From the NCBI RefSeq assembly GCF_900176505.1, contig NZ_FWYB01000001.1, positions 221,400-285,399 on the forward strand: a stretch of 64,000 nucleotides of DNA, written 5' to 3'. Positions within the stretch are counted from its first letter, which is position 1. Each line of letters begins with the position of its first letter. Shown here one piece after another: positions 54,377 through 62,753 of the stretch. The notes under the pieces were generated by a model. That model had not been told where the DNA came from and did not search any database. It saw only the letters and a program-made list of their open reading frames with translations. Both the position numbers and the translations under genes were made by a program. Origin of the DNA: Pedobacter nyackensis (lineage in GTDB: Bacteria > Bacteroidota > Bacteroidia > Sphingobacteriales > Sphingobacteriaceae).

Positions 54377-55123
54377 CTAGTTTGGTGTTGAGGTAATCAG
54401 CATATTGAAATTATAATACAATATGTCTCCTTTTTTCATATGGTGTTCGCCGCTATAGTTATCAGCCAGAATGGCTTTCCCTTTTTGTTCGATATGAATA
54501 CCGCCCTGACCTTCGTTAGACCATGATACAGGCCTATTTTTGTGCTGCTGGTCAGTCAGTTTATATTGCAGGCCGCCGCTTACATTACCAACCCAAACTT
54601 CATCCTGATTTACATTGCCTGCATTCCATTTCCAGTCTACCACTTCTGGTCTCAAGCCTTCCTTAATACCTAGTCCTTTAATTGACTTTGCTGCTTCTGT
54701 TGTAAAGGGGATATGCAGACGGATGTTTTCGAGGTTTATATCATTTAAAGCCGTGATCTTAACCGTATATGTTAACATGCCATCAGCTTTAATAACACCA
54801 TTAATGTCCATGTTTAAGCTGTCGGAAGTATTTTTAACTGTCCAGCTTACTTGTCCTTTTTTTGTGCTTTTGAAGTCGGACTCCCCATTTTTCCACTTTA
54901 TATCTTTATGAGTGGATGCATTTACAACGTGAAAATGAATGGGTTCGGTAACCAGGTTAAACGAGGTTTTGATCATTGCGGGTAATCCATCTGTATTTAT
55001 ATCCAGTTGTTTTCCGGACATTGATATGCTTTTGTCTTTTAAAACAAGCGCGGTAGAAACATTTTGTGCGGCCGCACTTTTAGCCAGCAGTATGAATAGG
55101 AATAGGGCAATTGTTCGGTTCAT
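54377..55123 (-). CDS. secreted beta-sandwich-like protein
   Basis: A 248-residue protein with a signal peptide (MNRTIALFLFILLAKSAAAQ). The mature part is strand-rich and tryptophan-rich (VSWTVKNTSDSLNMDINGVI; LTYTVKITALNDINLENIRL; VVDWKWNAGNVNQDEVWVGN), resembling an N-terminal non-catalytic beta-sandwich of Bacteroidota glycoside hydrolases, but no catalytic domain follows. Family uncertain. It lies 18 bp before TspO and may be co-transcribed. Confidence 0.7.
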   Translation of the reverse strand: MNRTIALFLFILLAKSAAAQNVSTALVLKDKSISMSGKQLDINTDGLPAMIKTSFNLVTEPIHFHVVNASTHKDIKWKNGESDFKSTKKGQVSWTVKNTSDSLNMDINGVIKADGMLTYTVKITALNDINLENIRLHIPFTTEAAKSIKGLGIKEGLRPEVVDWKWNAGNVNQDEVWVGNVSGGLQYKLTDQQHKNRPVSWSNEGQGGIHIEQKGKAILADNYSGEHHMKKGDILYYNFNMLITSTPN

Positions 55124-55184
55124 CAGAAATAGCTTGATTAATAAAGTTCTTAAAAGTAGAACTTTTTAGGCATAATTCTATTTT

Positions 55185-56489
55185 TCAGGATTCAAGTTTA
55201 CGGGTCAGGTATACGATTTCCTGGATAGATTCGTCCATTTGTATAGCGGTATGCTTCACTCTGGCAAGTAATTCAAGGTTACCAGGGTCATTGGGCTGTT
55301 TGATATTAAAGAGCTCTACAAGACCAAGTAGGTTAGATACCGGACCACGAATCTGGTGGGCCTGTACCCAGGCAATTTCTTTAAACTGTCTGTTCTGACT
55401 TTCTATTTTTTGCTGATAGCTCTTTTGGTCGGTATTGTCGATAAAGTATATGGCAAGCCCGGTATCAGTAGGGTAGGCATTTACGGAGAGCCAGCGGGAA
55501 ATAACAGGGTTGTATTCTTCGAAATGAACGGATATATTTTCGTTCATAGCTTTATGGTACTGCGTATAGAAATCCAGGTCGATGACTTCGGGAAAAGCAT
55601 CCCATAGATTTTTTCCAAGTAATTCTTCTCTGGTATGTTTTAGTATTCTTTCAAACTCTTTATTGATATAAGTAAACTCCCACTGTTTATTAACCGTGAA
55701 AAAGCCATCTGTAATACTTTCCAGGATGTTTTCTATTTCTCTGGCTTTTTCCTTTACTGCTTGTTCGGATTTAACACTGCTGTCGATATCAATAGCCATC
55801 ACCAATTTACAATTTCTGTTTCCGAACATGATCTGGTGGGTGAAAACATGCACATAAAATAGTTCTCCATTTTTGCGTTTATGCTGCCAGATACCGGCAT
55901 TTGAATACTCGGGCGGTAGTTCACTATTGATTTTATAAAATGCTCCAAGCTCAGTTTCCGGGCGAATATCTTCAGCTGTTAATTGAATAAATTCTGTTCT
56001 GGCATAACCATATTGCTTTAAAGCGGCCATATTGACTTCCATAAAACGATAAGTATCCTTTTCGTAAATGTACATAGGGCTTGGATTTTCCCTAAAGATA
56101 TTGAGATAGTTGTGTGTGTTTTTTTTTCGGTTAATGGACAGTAGAATGGTTTTTTTTAAGAGTATTGGGTCTGTCCAGGATTTTAGTAGCCAATCATCGG
56201 CTCCGGCAGGTAGTATTTGCTGTTCCGAAATTGTTGAAGTCACGATAATTATAGGAATCTCAGGAAAACAGGTGTTTATTTTCAATATAGTGGTGGAGGC
56301 ATCTTCCATATTTTCTGTAACAAACAGAATTACTTCATAACCTGGGTCGGGCTTCTTTTTACATGCGGATGCCAGGCGTGTAAAAAGTTGATCTTTTCGG
56401 TATCCAATGTTTAATAGCTGGATGTTGAGCGAATCATCAAAAATGTCGTGATGGTCCTCCTTAACGATTAATACATTTTGATTGAACAT
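55185..56489 (-). CDS. PAS-domain sensor ending at the DHp helix (no ATPase domain)
   Basis: A 434-residue protein. Residues 1-120 resemble a degenerate receiver domain (VLIVKEDHHD start, ILFVTEN), but the phospho-acceptor Asp is not evident. Two PAS domains follow (about 130-250, FRENPSPMYIYEKDTYRFME; and about 255-370, ILESITDGFFTVNKQWEFTY). The protein ends with a dimerisation/phospho-acceptor helix containing AHQIRGPVSNLLGLVEL, so His is present, but the HATPase domain is missing. It cannot autophosphorylate in the usual way and may be phosphorylated in trans or serve as a scaffold. Confidence 0.8.
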   Translation of the reverse strand: MFNQNVLIVKEDHHDIFDDSLNIQLLNIGYRKDQLFTRLASACKKKPDPGYEVILFVTENMEDASTTILKINTCFPEIPIIIVTSTISEQQILPAGADDWLLKSWTDPILLKKTILLSINRKKNTHNYLNIFRENPSPMYIYEKDTYRFMEVNMAALKQYGYARTEFIQLTAEDIRPETELGAFYKINSELPPEYSNAGIWQHKRKNGELFYVHVFTHQIMFGNRNCKLVMAIDIDSSVKSEQAVKEKAREIENILESITDGFFTVNKQWEFTYINKEFERILKHTREELLGKNLWDAFPEVIDLDFYTQYHKAMNENISVHFEEYNPVISRWLSVNAYPTDTGLAIYFIDNTDQKSYQQKIESQNRQFKEIAWVQAHQIRGPVSNLLGLVELFNIKQPNDPGNLELLARVKHTAIQMDESIQEIVYLTRKLES

Positions 56490-56645
56490 GATAGGTTATG
56501 TTAACACTAGTTGAGCATCCTACATACGGGTTATGAATTTATCGAAATTAATGTTGAGATCAAAATATGATTATGTAAAATATTCTGGCTCAGATAGTAG
56601 ATTTTTTTGCAGGGGTTTAGTATCTTGGAAGAAAAAAACTAGATT

Positions 56646-57161
56646 ATGAAGAAAATACTTGTATTGGCATTGGTTGCAGGGATGTTTGCAACCTCAACGG
56701 TTTCGGCACAACAGGATAAAAGTAAAAGAGCTAGTCCACCGGCCGTAGTAAAAGAAACCCTTAATTCGGGTACAGTAGTAACGATTGATTATAGCCAGCC
56801 TTCTGTTAAGGGCAGGACCATTGGAAAAGAAATTGCTCCATTTGGAAAAGTATGGCGTACAGGTGCTAATGAGGCTACTATATTTGAAGTAAGCAAAGCC
56901 GTGAAAGTTGATGGTAAAGCATTGGCTGCCGGTAAGTATAGCCTGCATTCTATTCCTGGTGAAAAAGAATGGACGCTTATTTTTAACAAAAAATGGCAGA
57001 AGCCGGGTACTGAGTACAGCGAAGCAGAAGATGCTTTAAAGATTAAAGTTAAACCGGTAAAAGCAGCTTCTTTTACGGAGAAAATGACCTTTACTGTGAA
57101 TAAATCGGGGAAAGTAGCTTTAGTATGGGGTGATATTTCTGTTCCTTTTACAGTAAAGTAA
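56646..57161 (+). CDS. DUF2911 domain-containing exported protein
   Basis: A 171-residue protein with a signal peptide (MKKILVLALVAGMFATSTVS, then AQ). The mature part is a single DUF2911 domain: VTIDYSQPSVKGRTIGKEIA, PFGKVWRTGANEATIFE, KYSLHSIPGEKEWTLIFNKK and KVALVWGDISVPF. It is common in Bacteroidota, periplasmic or surface-exposed, with unknown function. It is monocistronic and precedes tRNA-Arg by 45 bp. Confidence 0.92.
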   Translation: MKKILVLALVAGMFATSTVSAQQDKSKRASPPAVVKETLNSGTVVTIDYSQPSVKGRTIGKEIAPFGKVWRTGANEATIFEVSKAVKVDGKALAAGKYSLHSIPGEKEWTLIFNKKWQKPGTEYSEAEDALKIKVKPVKAASFTEKMTFTVNKSGKVALVWGDISVPFTVK

Positions 57162-57174
57162 TTTGATGTGGATT

Positions 57175-58800
57175 TTAATTAAATGAATCCATATATTTGC
57201 GCTCCTGTCTCCGTAGTTCAATGGATAGAATTTTGGTTTCCGGTACCAACGATATGAGTTCGAATCTCGTCGGGGACACCCCACGATACAGCGTCTGAAG
57301 ATCAGGCGCTGTATCTATTTTTATAGCACTCAATTTACTATTAATCAGCCATATAGCTTTGACGATAATGTTGACTCTAGGAGTTCGATGTTCGGTTCCA
57401 TCAAAGTCGATTTTTTCGGGGAAGAGTGAACTTAATATGTGTCTTTGTTTCATTATCTCGGCATTTTCAAAGATTTTATCAAGCTTCGAAAAGCTGGAAA
57501 TGATTTTTTCAGCCAATTTATCGATGTCAAGCCGGATCACTTTCTGATCTGATAATTCGTGTAATTTGGCCTCCAAACGGGCTATACTCGCCTCACAGTC
57601 CATTTTTATCTCTTTATAGTCGGCAGAGTCAATCTCTTCATCTAGCAACAAACGCCTGGCTCTGACCATTTTTTCATTCTGTTTAGTCAAATCTTTCATC
57701 ACCAGATCTTTTGCGTTAAAATCGCTTTTAGTTCGATTTCTGTATACTGAGGAAATTGCCAATTTTAACAGCTCCACACCCGCCGGAGTAATCATCCAAG
57801 TGCGCAATAAATCCGAAAACAGCTTGTTTGTTTCAACTGCATTATAGCGTACCCCACAAGTGGAGCTGCAATGGTAATAATAGTAATGTTGGTACTTACC
57901 TTTTGAAGAGCTGCCGGATAGCATCCTATTGCATTTGTTGCATTTAATAAAGTTCCTTAGCGGCAATTTCTCCAGACATACCATCTTTGCGGCTGGAATG
58001 CGCTTTCTTCCCTGCAAAATATCCTGCACATCATAAAAAAGAGATTCAGAAATCAAAGGCTCATGCGCGGCATCAACCGTATAGGCTTCTTCATCTTTAT
58101 GCTTTTTTATGATCAGTTTTCCACAGTAGACGGGATTTCTTATATTTCTCCAAAAGGTCATTCTTGTGCACTTCAGCCCTAATTTATTCGCTTTTTGCCG
58201 GATTTGATCAGGAGCAAAAACATCCCTTGAAATTTCCATAAATATCCATTTCATAATTCCTGCTTCCGGCTCGTAGGGAGCAATGTACTTTCTGCCATCT
58301 GGCATTGATAGGTTTTGGTAACCGAGTGGTGCAGTCCCCATAAATCGGCCTTCCTTCTTTGCCCTACGCATACCATAGAAAACATTTAATGCCCTGCGGT
58401 CATTGTCTACCTCACCAGCAGCAAGATAGATCGCCAGCATCATTTTACTTTCCGGGATAGTCATATCCAAAGGCTGTTCGATAGATATGGGTTGAACACC
58501 GATTTTCGCCAGTATACCAATCATCTGATAGGATTCGCTGACATTCCTGCTAAACCTATCCCATTTGGTAAAGAGAATGGCATCTGGTTTGGATTTAGTC
58601 TTGCGAACATCTGCAAGCATCCTACTCCACTGGGGACGGCTGAATGTTTTGGCCGAATGGTCTTCGAAGATCACTTTTAAAATAACAATAGAATTTTGCT
58701 CACAATGACGTTGCAGACGTTCGTGTTGATCACGTTGGGAGTACCCCTTGTCTGCTTGCTCATCGGTGCTTACACGGATGTATAAAATTGCTTTTTCCAT
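57175..58800 (-). CDS. large serine recombinase
   Basis: About 541 residues from ATG 58800 (MEKAILYIRVSTDEQADKGY). The N-terminal resolvase domain has catalytic Ser in YIRVSTDEQ and Arg-rich SRPQWSRMLADVR; the Recombinase domain (about 160-270, MGTAPLGYQN ... FWRNIRNPVYCGKL) follows. A zinc-ribbon domain (CNKCNRMLSG ... HCSSTCGVRYN) and a coiled coil complete it. It catalyses site-specific integration and excision of mobile DNA. The last 35 or so codons (from GVSPTRFELISLV) are antisense of the tRNA-Arg gene and its terminator, so the natural C-terminus probably ended earlier and was extended by integration. ATG 58800 is chosen because upstream codons do not fit the family. Confidence 0.9.
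   Translation of the reverse strand: MEKAILYIRVSTDEQADKGYSQRDQHERLQRHCEQNSIVILKVIFEDHSAKTFSRPQWSRMLADVRKTKSKPDAILFTKWDRFSRNVSESYQMIGILAKIGVQPISIEQPLDMTIPESKMMLAIYLAAGEVDNDRRALNVFYGMRRAKKEGRFMGTAPLGYQNLSMPDGRKYIAPYEPEAGIMKWIFMEISRDVFAPDQIRQKANKLGLKCTRMTFWRNIRNPVYCGKLIIKKHKDEEAYTVDAAHEPLISESLFYDVQDILQGRKRIPAAKMVCLEKLPLRNFIKCNKCNRMLSGSSSKGKYQHYYYYHCSSTCGVRYNAVETNKLFSDLLRTWMITPAGVELLKLAISSVYRNRTKSDFNAKDLVMKDLTKQNEKMVRARRLLLDEEIDSADYKEIKMDCEASIARLEAKLHELSDQKVIRLDIDKLAEKIISSFSKLDKIFENAEIMKQRHILSSLFPEKIDFDGTEHRTPRVNIIVKAIWLINSKLSAIKIDTAPDLQTLYRGVSPTRFELISLVPETKILSIELRRQERKYMDSFN
57192..57199 (+). promoter_or_regulatory. -7 promoter box of tRNA-Arg
   Basis: TATATTTG matches the Bacteroidota -7 consensus TAnnTTTG exactly and lies 8 nt upstream of the mature tRNA 5' end. 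Confidence 0.65.
57207..57278 (+). tRNA. tRNA-Arg (CCG)
   Basis: A complete cloverleaf: acceptor GTCTCCG / CGGGGAC (one G-U pair), D arm with AATGGAT, anticodon stem TTGGT / ACCAA with loop TTCCGGT (anticodon CCG, reading CGG), T arm ATGAG-TTCGAAT-CTCGT and discriminator A. CCA is not encoded. A serine recombinase gene abuts its 3' end in antisense, which points to the use of this tRNA as an integration site. Confidence 0.93.
57285..57320 (+). terminator. terminator after tRNA-Arg
   Basis: A 14-bp stem with one G-U-type mismatch (GATACAGCGTCTGA at 57285-57298; partner arm 57302-57315) is followed by a T-rich tail. It lies 6 bp after the tRNA and inside the antisense recombinase reading frame. 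Confidence 0.75.
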
Positions 58801-58852
58801 AAAAAAATAATTAAGTAAACGGATAATGAAAATGTGCCTTTTAAGCTTTGAA

Positions 58853-59026
58853 TCAATGATTTTTATCCTGATCAACTATCTGATCTACAGATAAGTTAGT
58901 CAAAAAAAACAAGAAGTCCAAGATGTTTTTTGCTTCATCAATGGTTACTTCTAGACCGTGTTTCTTAAGTATTCGTTGGGCTGTTTCGGGTTTGATTGAC
59001 CCTGTGTTATAGTGTTCTATTTCCAT
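58853..59026 (-). CDS. small recombinase-associated protein
   Basis: A 57-residue protein from ATG 59026 (MEIEHYNTGSIKPETAQRIL) with two helices: ...AQRILKKHGLEVTIDEAKNI and LDFLFFLTNLSVDQIV. Small proteins of this pattern (KPETAQ.IL.KHG..VT..EA..IL.FL..L..L) are often seen next to serine recombinases in Bacteroidota elements, from memory. An upstream in-frame start at 59074 would add 16 residues. It lies 52 bp before the recombinase start and is likely co-transcribed, possibly as a recombination directionality or regulatory factor (inference). Confidence 0.65.
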   Translation of the reverse strand: MEIEHYNTGSIKPETAQRILKKHGLEVTIDEAKNILDFLFFLTNLSVDQIVDQDKNH

Positions 59027-59209
59027 AGGCGGGCTTATATTGAGTATAGAAGCAAATTTGCGAAGCCTATACAAGAGGTCTTCCCCCTAGGGATAATAAT
59101 GGGATAGACCTAAGCTTTTTGACAATGGGAAGAAGCTTGATCTTGAACGTATTGAGTCTGGATCGAAAACATCTGAAAGCCCCCTAAGGTAACTGGTGTT
59201 TTTCTCCTT

Positions 59210-59896
59210 ATGACTATGAAAGTGTCCTTTAAGAAAACCAAACATCCAACTTTTACGTTTTATGTAAAACACATTCAAATGGAAGAAAGGTACAGCCCGT
59301 GGAAAGCCGCATACCCATTAAAGATGCCCGAAAAATTTGAGCTCGAAGCCTATCTTTCGCTCTCCGCAGAAGAACTTTTTAATCTGCTAAATAGTACGTC
59401 AACCACACAAGTATTTCGGGCGCTTGCTGCCTTATCACTCAGAAATTTAGGAGATGACATTTTCCGGTCACCTGAAAACCAGGAATTATTGAGGCATGTT
59501 GCAGCCCATGGCGTAACCTTTAAAAACAGAAAACTGGCTTACAATCTTTATTGCCAGCTTTATCCAGATCAATTGGAACAAATCGCCCTGGGAGAAAGCA
59601 AACAGATCGGCTACATCTATTTCCTGCAAGAAAAAAAATACGGGAGTATAAAAATTGGCCGGTCATTAAACCTCGACCTGAGATTGAGCAGTTTCGTCAC
59701 TGATCTACCTTACCGTGTTGAGCTAGTCGGTTATATTCGTTCTATTAACTACGAGACGATAGAACTTACATTTCACAAGCATTTTCGACATAAACGACTG
59801 GGTGGTGAATGGTTTGAATTGAGTGCAGAGGAGATCACGGATCTTAAACACCATAAATTTCCAAAAGAAATAGAGGAACTGATCATTAGGGATTAA
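59210..59896 (+). CDS. GIY-YIG (T5orf172/Mug113-type) domain protein
   Basis: A 228-residue protein. The C-terminal part (about 140-225) is a GIY-YIG-type domain of the T5orf172 kind: IGYIYFLQEKKYGSIKIGRS contains the two strands, Arg in LNLDLRLSSF, and the HKHFRHKRLGGEWFELSAEE tail carries the catalytic-type Glu. The N-terminal 135 residues are helical and unassigned. Such domains are nicking endonucleases often found in phage and mobile DNA. It is divergent from the recombinase block and probably belongs to the same element. Confidence 0.75.
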   Translation: MTMKVSFKKTKHPTFTFYVKHIQMEERYSPWKAAYPLKMPEKFELEAYLSLSAEELFNLLNSTSTTQVFRALAALSLRNLGDDIFRSPENQELLRHVAAHGVTFKNRKLAYNLYCQLYPDQLEQIALGESKQIGYIYFLQEKKYGSIKIGRSLNLDLRLSSFVTDLPYRVELVGYIRSINYETIELTFHKHFRHKRLGGEWFELSAEEITDLKHHKFPKEIEELIIRD

Positions 59897-59942
59897 TAAT
59901 AGCCAGGTATTGCACAATCGAATGGAAATCAAGTTATAATAA

Positions 59943-60386
59943 TTAAGCTCTCCTATTTGTCCAATCTTTAAAGGTCAATTCAAATTTAGTTTCGCCATTG
60001 GAGTAGCTCCCAAGATTTTTCCAACCCTGAAGCGCATAAAATCTTTCAGCACGGGTATTGGGAGCGGTGCCCAATACAATAGTATCATCGGTCTGGCTGA
60101 AGTACCATTCTATCATTAACCGGTGCAATTCCTTTCCAATTCCTTTTTCTGCATGGACAGGATCGACGAATAATGCCCAAACACTTTTATCTTGCAGGTC
60201 TAAAATAGAAAAACCTACAATCGTACCGTCGATTTCAGCCACCCATCCCTTTCCTTTTTCGGTGATGTAATAAGCAACATCCTTATCGGGAACCAAATTG
60301 GGATCACTTAACGTGTTTTCTTTTACCAGGTGCCTGACCACTTGCATTTGTGCGATATCGGATAAGTCCGCTATTCTAAATTTCAT
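59943..60386 (-). CDS. GNAT family N-acetyltransferase
   Basis: A 147-residue single-domain GNAT. It shows the N-terminal MKFRIADLSDIAQMQVVRHL, the central GWVAEIDGTIVGFSILDLQD strands and the acetyl-CoA-binding motif A VDPVHAEKGIGKELHRLMIE (R/QxxGxG/A type), followed by AERFYALQGWKNLG. It transfers acetyl from acetyl-CoA to an amine; the substrate is unknown. Length is normal. Confidence 0.9.
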   Translation of the reverse strand: MKFRIADLSDIAQMQVVRHLVKENTLSDPNLVPDKDVAYYITEKGKGWVAEIDGTIVGFSILDLQDKSVWALFVDPVHAEKGIGKELHRLMIEWYFSQTDDTIVLGTAPNTRAERFYALQGWKNLGSYSNGETKFELTFKDWTNRRA

Positions 60387-60451
60387 ATTTAAAATTAGTG
60401 AATAATCTACTAGTACGAACGAAAGAAAATCCGGACATCAAGAATCCTTAC

Positions 60452-60739
60452 TTATTTTGTTGGCTTTAGTGCGATTCCAATTAGGTCCACATCTTCAAGC
60501 TTCAGTTTTTTAACCATATGCTCCACTGTCTTTTTATATTTTAGAAAATGAGGCGTTAAGATGTGAGCTTGATATGCTGCTGAATCTGCATAGATTTCAA
60601 GAATGGTTATACTGGCTGGCTTTTTCTTATCCGCAACAGCATAGTAAGTCAACACTCCCGGCTCCAGGCGAACCGCAGTCTTCATCTGTTCTTTCAAAGC
60701 TGCGTTGCTATCGGGTATGGACTGGCACAAGCGTGTCAA
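60452..60739 (-). pseudogene. 5'-truncated antibiotic-biosynthesis-monooxygenase-type (ABM) protein
   Basis: The frame encodes 95 residues with the ABM/quinol-monooxygenase fold: AVRLEPGVLTYYAVADKKKP, ITILEIYADSAAYQAHILTP and HFLKYKKTVEHMVKKLKLED. Family members of this type usually have a further N-terminal strand and often a signal peptide. Here the homologous part begins at residue 8-10, and the only start is a TTG (60739) just after a stop. Sequence upstream of about 60739 belongs to a different, oppositely oriented gene, so the 5' end seems to have been lost at a recombination junction. Residual function is unlikely but possible. Confidence 0.6.
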
Positions 60740-60755
60740 AACTGACTTTCAAGTA

Positions 60756-61085
60756 ATGGGAGATTCTTTCGACATTTTTCCTTATTTTAAAGTACTAATT
60801 GAGTGCGTCACTAGAATTCACAATGTGGCTATCAATAATATAGATGTAATCAAATTATTATTATGTGCACAAAGAATGAATACTCATAAAAAATATAGAG
60901 ATATCGAGGACAAAGAGTTAGTTCTGTTAGGATATTCGGGAGTTAATCAATTAGGTGAGCCAACGAATCTCAATTTTGAACAGTTTCGTTTTAATCTGGC
61001 TGATTACCTCATCAAACAGATTAAACCATCTGAATCCAACGAAATAAACGATGTTGCAATAGCGCCAACAGAATCAGGGAATTAG
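60756..61085 (+). CDS. hypothetical protein (island cargo)
   Basis: A protein of about 109 residues from ATG 60756 (MGDSFDIFPYFKVLIECVTR); longer starts exist at 60705 and 60717. It is helical with an internal amphipathic region (LLLCAQRMNTHKKYRDIEDK) and a C-terminal low-complexity tail. There is no signal peptide and no family is recognised. It abuts the truncated monooxygenase at its 5' side and overlaps by 4 nt, convergently, the small minus-strand ORF at 61082. Confidence 0.5.
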   Translation: MGDSFDIFPYFKVLIECVTRIHNVAINNIDVIKLLLCAQRMNTHKKYRDIEDKELVLLGYSGVNQLGEPTNLNFEQFRFNLADYLIKQIKPSESNEINDVAIAPTESGN

Positions 61086-61207
61086 ACTAATTCTCCATGC
61101 TGGACATCATCAATCCTATTGATCAACTTCCGCATCGCCATGCGTTGCGAATAAAATGTAAATTCGCAGGTGTTCTTCTTCGAATCGCAGCTGATATTGC
61201 ATTCCAT
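61082..61207 (-). CDS. small ORF, coupled to the upstream one
   Basis: A 41-residue frame (MECNISCDSKKNTCEFTFYS...) with three cysteines and a basic C-terminal helix (RMAMRKLINRIDD). Its ATG overlaps the stop of the preceding small ORF (TAATG), which suggests translational coupling and a real gene pair. No family is recognised. Confidence 0.4.
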   Translation of the reverse strand: MECNISCDSKKNTCEFTFYSQRMAMRKLINRIDDVQHGELV

Positions 61208-61359
61208 TAAATTTCCATCTCGCTGAGCATCAGCTTTTCCAGCCGTTTCACTTTCTTGGACAAAGAAACAAATTCTGTCTTGTTATTATGATCAGCGGTA
61301 ATTTCGGCATTAATGATACTTCTTACAAACAGTTCTAAAGATTCAAGTACATATTTCAT
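61207..61359 (-). CDS. small helical ORF
   Basis: A 50-residue frame (MKYVLESLELFVRSIINAEI...) that reads as one or two amphipathic helices ending KKVKRLEKLMLSEMEI. The next small ORF starts on its stop codon. It is probably mobile-element cargo; function unknown. Positions 61360-61513 hold no other gene, only the terminator of the gene at 61514. Confidence 0.45.
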   Translation of the reverse strand: MKYVLESLELFVRSIINAEITADHNNKTEFVSLSKKVKRLEKLMLSEMEI

Positions 61360-61445
61360 ATTAGTAGATATTTAAGTTAGTCAACAGTAGGATGGGATTC
61401 GGATAAAAGGGAGTGGTTATGTTTTCATATTCATTTTTTAATTAA

Positions 61446-61483
61446 ACAAAAAAGCATTGCAGGAAATCCATCCTGCAATGCTT
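61446..61483 (-). terminator. Rho-independent terminator
   Basis: A perfect 13-bp stem (AAGCATTGCAGGA at 61452-61464; partner arm 61471-61483) is followed on the minus strand by T6. It ends the transcript of the DUF4397 lipoprotein gene. Confidence 0.85.
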
Positions 61484-61513
61484 ATCATTATTAACTATTT
61501 ACCTAAATGCTCA

Positions 61514-62233
61514 TTAAAAATAATTCACCGGAAAAACCCCAAAGGCATTTGTTCCTGTTCCACCAACTAAACCTTTAATGACCAACGCTACGTTTTTAAA
61601 TTTATTTGTTGCGCTAGCGCCAAATGTATAAGTCAACAATAAGGCGTTCGTAGATGCATTCCTGATTTCAAAAATGGTCGTTGTTGCAGCTTTGTTCATA
61701 TACCGTTTCCATTCACTAATTGACTTATAGCTGAAGTTATCCACTTCGTTCGTCGTACTGTTCCTAATGTTAATCTTTAAGGCAGGACTGTTAGGCGATA
61801 GGTTAACAAATCGCAGAGTAGTTACATTATCCTCAATTGCAGGTGTAGTCACGTCAGTTTTGATGAATGGAAAGTTGACTTCACGTCTAAATAGTGTATC
61901 TATGTTAGGAGCTTGACCAGCAAGATATAAGGTGTGAAATCCGCCTTCGGAATTGAAATTGTTACTAAACAAAACTTTTGTAGTATCCGCTGTAGAAACC
62001 GCAGTCAGTGTTTGTTGCCCGAGCTCTGAGAAATAAAATTTGCTTGTGCCATAAGCCACCACATCTGTTGTTTTAGCGTAGTTAATGGATTTATTTGATG
62101 GGTTGACCTTGATAGCTGTTATATCGATTGCAGCATTAACTACATTAATTGAACTGGATGTCTTAAATGTTACCTCATCTTTTTTGCATCCTACAAAAAA
62201 TAATAAAAATAGGTATATATATAAACTCTTCAT
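61514..62233 (-). CDS. DUF4397-like lipoprotein
   Basis: A 239-residue lipoprotein: the signal MKSLYIYLFLLFFVGCKKDE gives lipidation at Cys16. The mature part is beta-rich, with INVVNAAIDITAIKVNPSNK and LRFVNLSPNSPALKINIRNS, the paired pattern typical of DUF4397 surface lipoproteins of Bacteroidota. Function unknown. It lies one base after the preceding gene at 62235 and ends at a strong terminator. Confidence 0.8.
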   Translation of the reverse strand: MKSLYIYLFLLFFVGCKKDEVTFKTSSSINVVNAAIDITAIKVNPSNKSINYAKTTDVVAYGTSKFYFSELGQQTLTAVSTADTTKVLFSNNFNSEGGFHTLYLAGQAPNIDTLFRREVNFPFIKTDVTTPAIEDNVTTLRFVNLSPNSPALKINIRNSTTNEVDNFSYKSISEWKRYMNKAATTTIFEIRNASTNALLLTYTFGASATNKFKNVALVIKGLVGGTGTNAFGVFPVNYF

Positions 62234-62234
62234 G

Positions 62235-62750
62235 TTAATTAGCTATTTGTTTGTTAAAAACTCCAGTTACTACATAAGTATTAGCAGGATCGTTTTGACT
62301 TTTTCTATTATGAATCAAGGTCAATCTCGTCCCATCTTCAGAGATGGTCCATGATTCTTCAACAGTAGTGAGAATTTTGGATTCCGCATCATTTGTTACC
62401 AATATTTGTTTCTTAATCAGTCTATTTTTGCTGTCGTCCCAGGCAAAAGAACTAATAAGCTTTTCTTTTTCAGAAATTACTTTTTCTCTTTTGGCACCGG
62501 ATAGCGCACTTGAGGTTGTTTTTGTCTTAACAAGTTTATCACCTTGGTTAATCACGGAATATTGGAATACTGAATCTTTTGTAAGAGCTAGATTTATAGC
62601 TTCTGGGAATTTAAAATCAGGTGATGTTTTAATATCACTTTTTTCTTTATTTAAGACCCAATTCCCAGAATATTTATCATTTGGAGCTGTTCGCCAAGAA
62701 ATAGCAGTCGCACATATTATCGTTATAACGATTAGTTTAAATATCTTCAT
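62235..62750 (-). CDS. exported lipocalin-like protein
   Basis: A 171-residue protein with a signal peptide (MKIFKLIVITIICATAISWR). The mature part starts KYSGNWVLNKEKSDIKTSP and continues as alternating strands (QGDKLVKTKTTSSAL, RLIKKQILVTNDAESKILTT, TVEESWTISEDGTRLTLIHN), like small lipocalin-type or DUF proteins of Bacteroidota. Function unknown. It is in a tight operon with its two neighbours (gaps of 3 and 1 bp). Confidence 0.75.
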   Translation of the reverse strand: MKIFKLIVITIICATAISWRTAPNDKYSGNWVLNKEKSDIKTSPDFKFPEAINLALTKDSVFQYSVINQGDKLVKTKTTSSALSGAKREKVISEKEKLISSFAWDDSKNRLIKKQILVTNDAESKILTTVEESWTISEDGTRLTLIHNRKSQNDPANTYVVTGVFNKQIAN

Positions 62751-62753
62751 GAT

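Noticed and set aside
54377..55123. Complete glycoside hydrolase
   Set aside because: Only a beta-sandwich-like secreted domain is present; no catalytic barrel or acid/base motif follows.
59087..59278. 63-codon minus-strand frame upstream of the GIY-YIG gene
   Set aside because: It overlaps the start of the GIY-YIG gene in antisense and its composition is unlike a protein; the plus strand here carries at best a short remnant.
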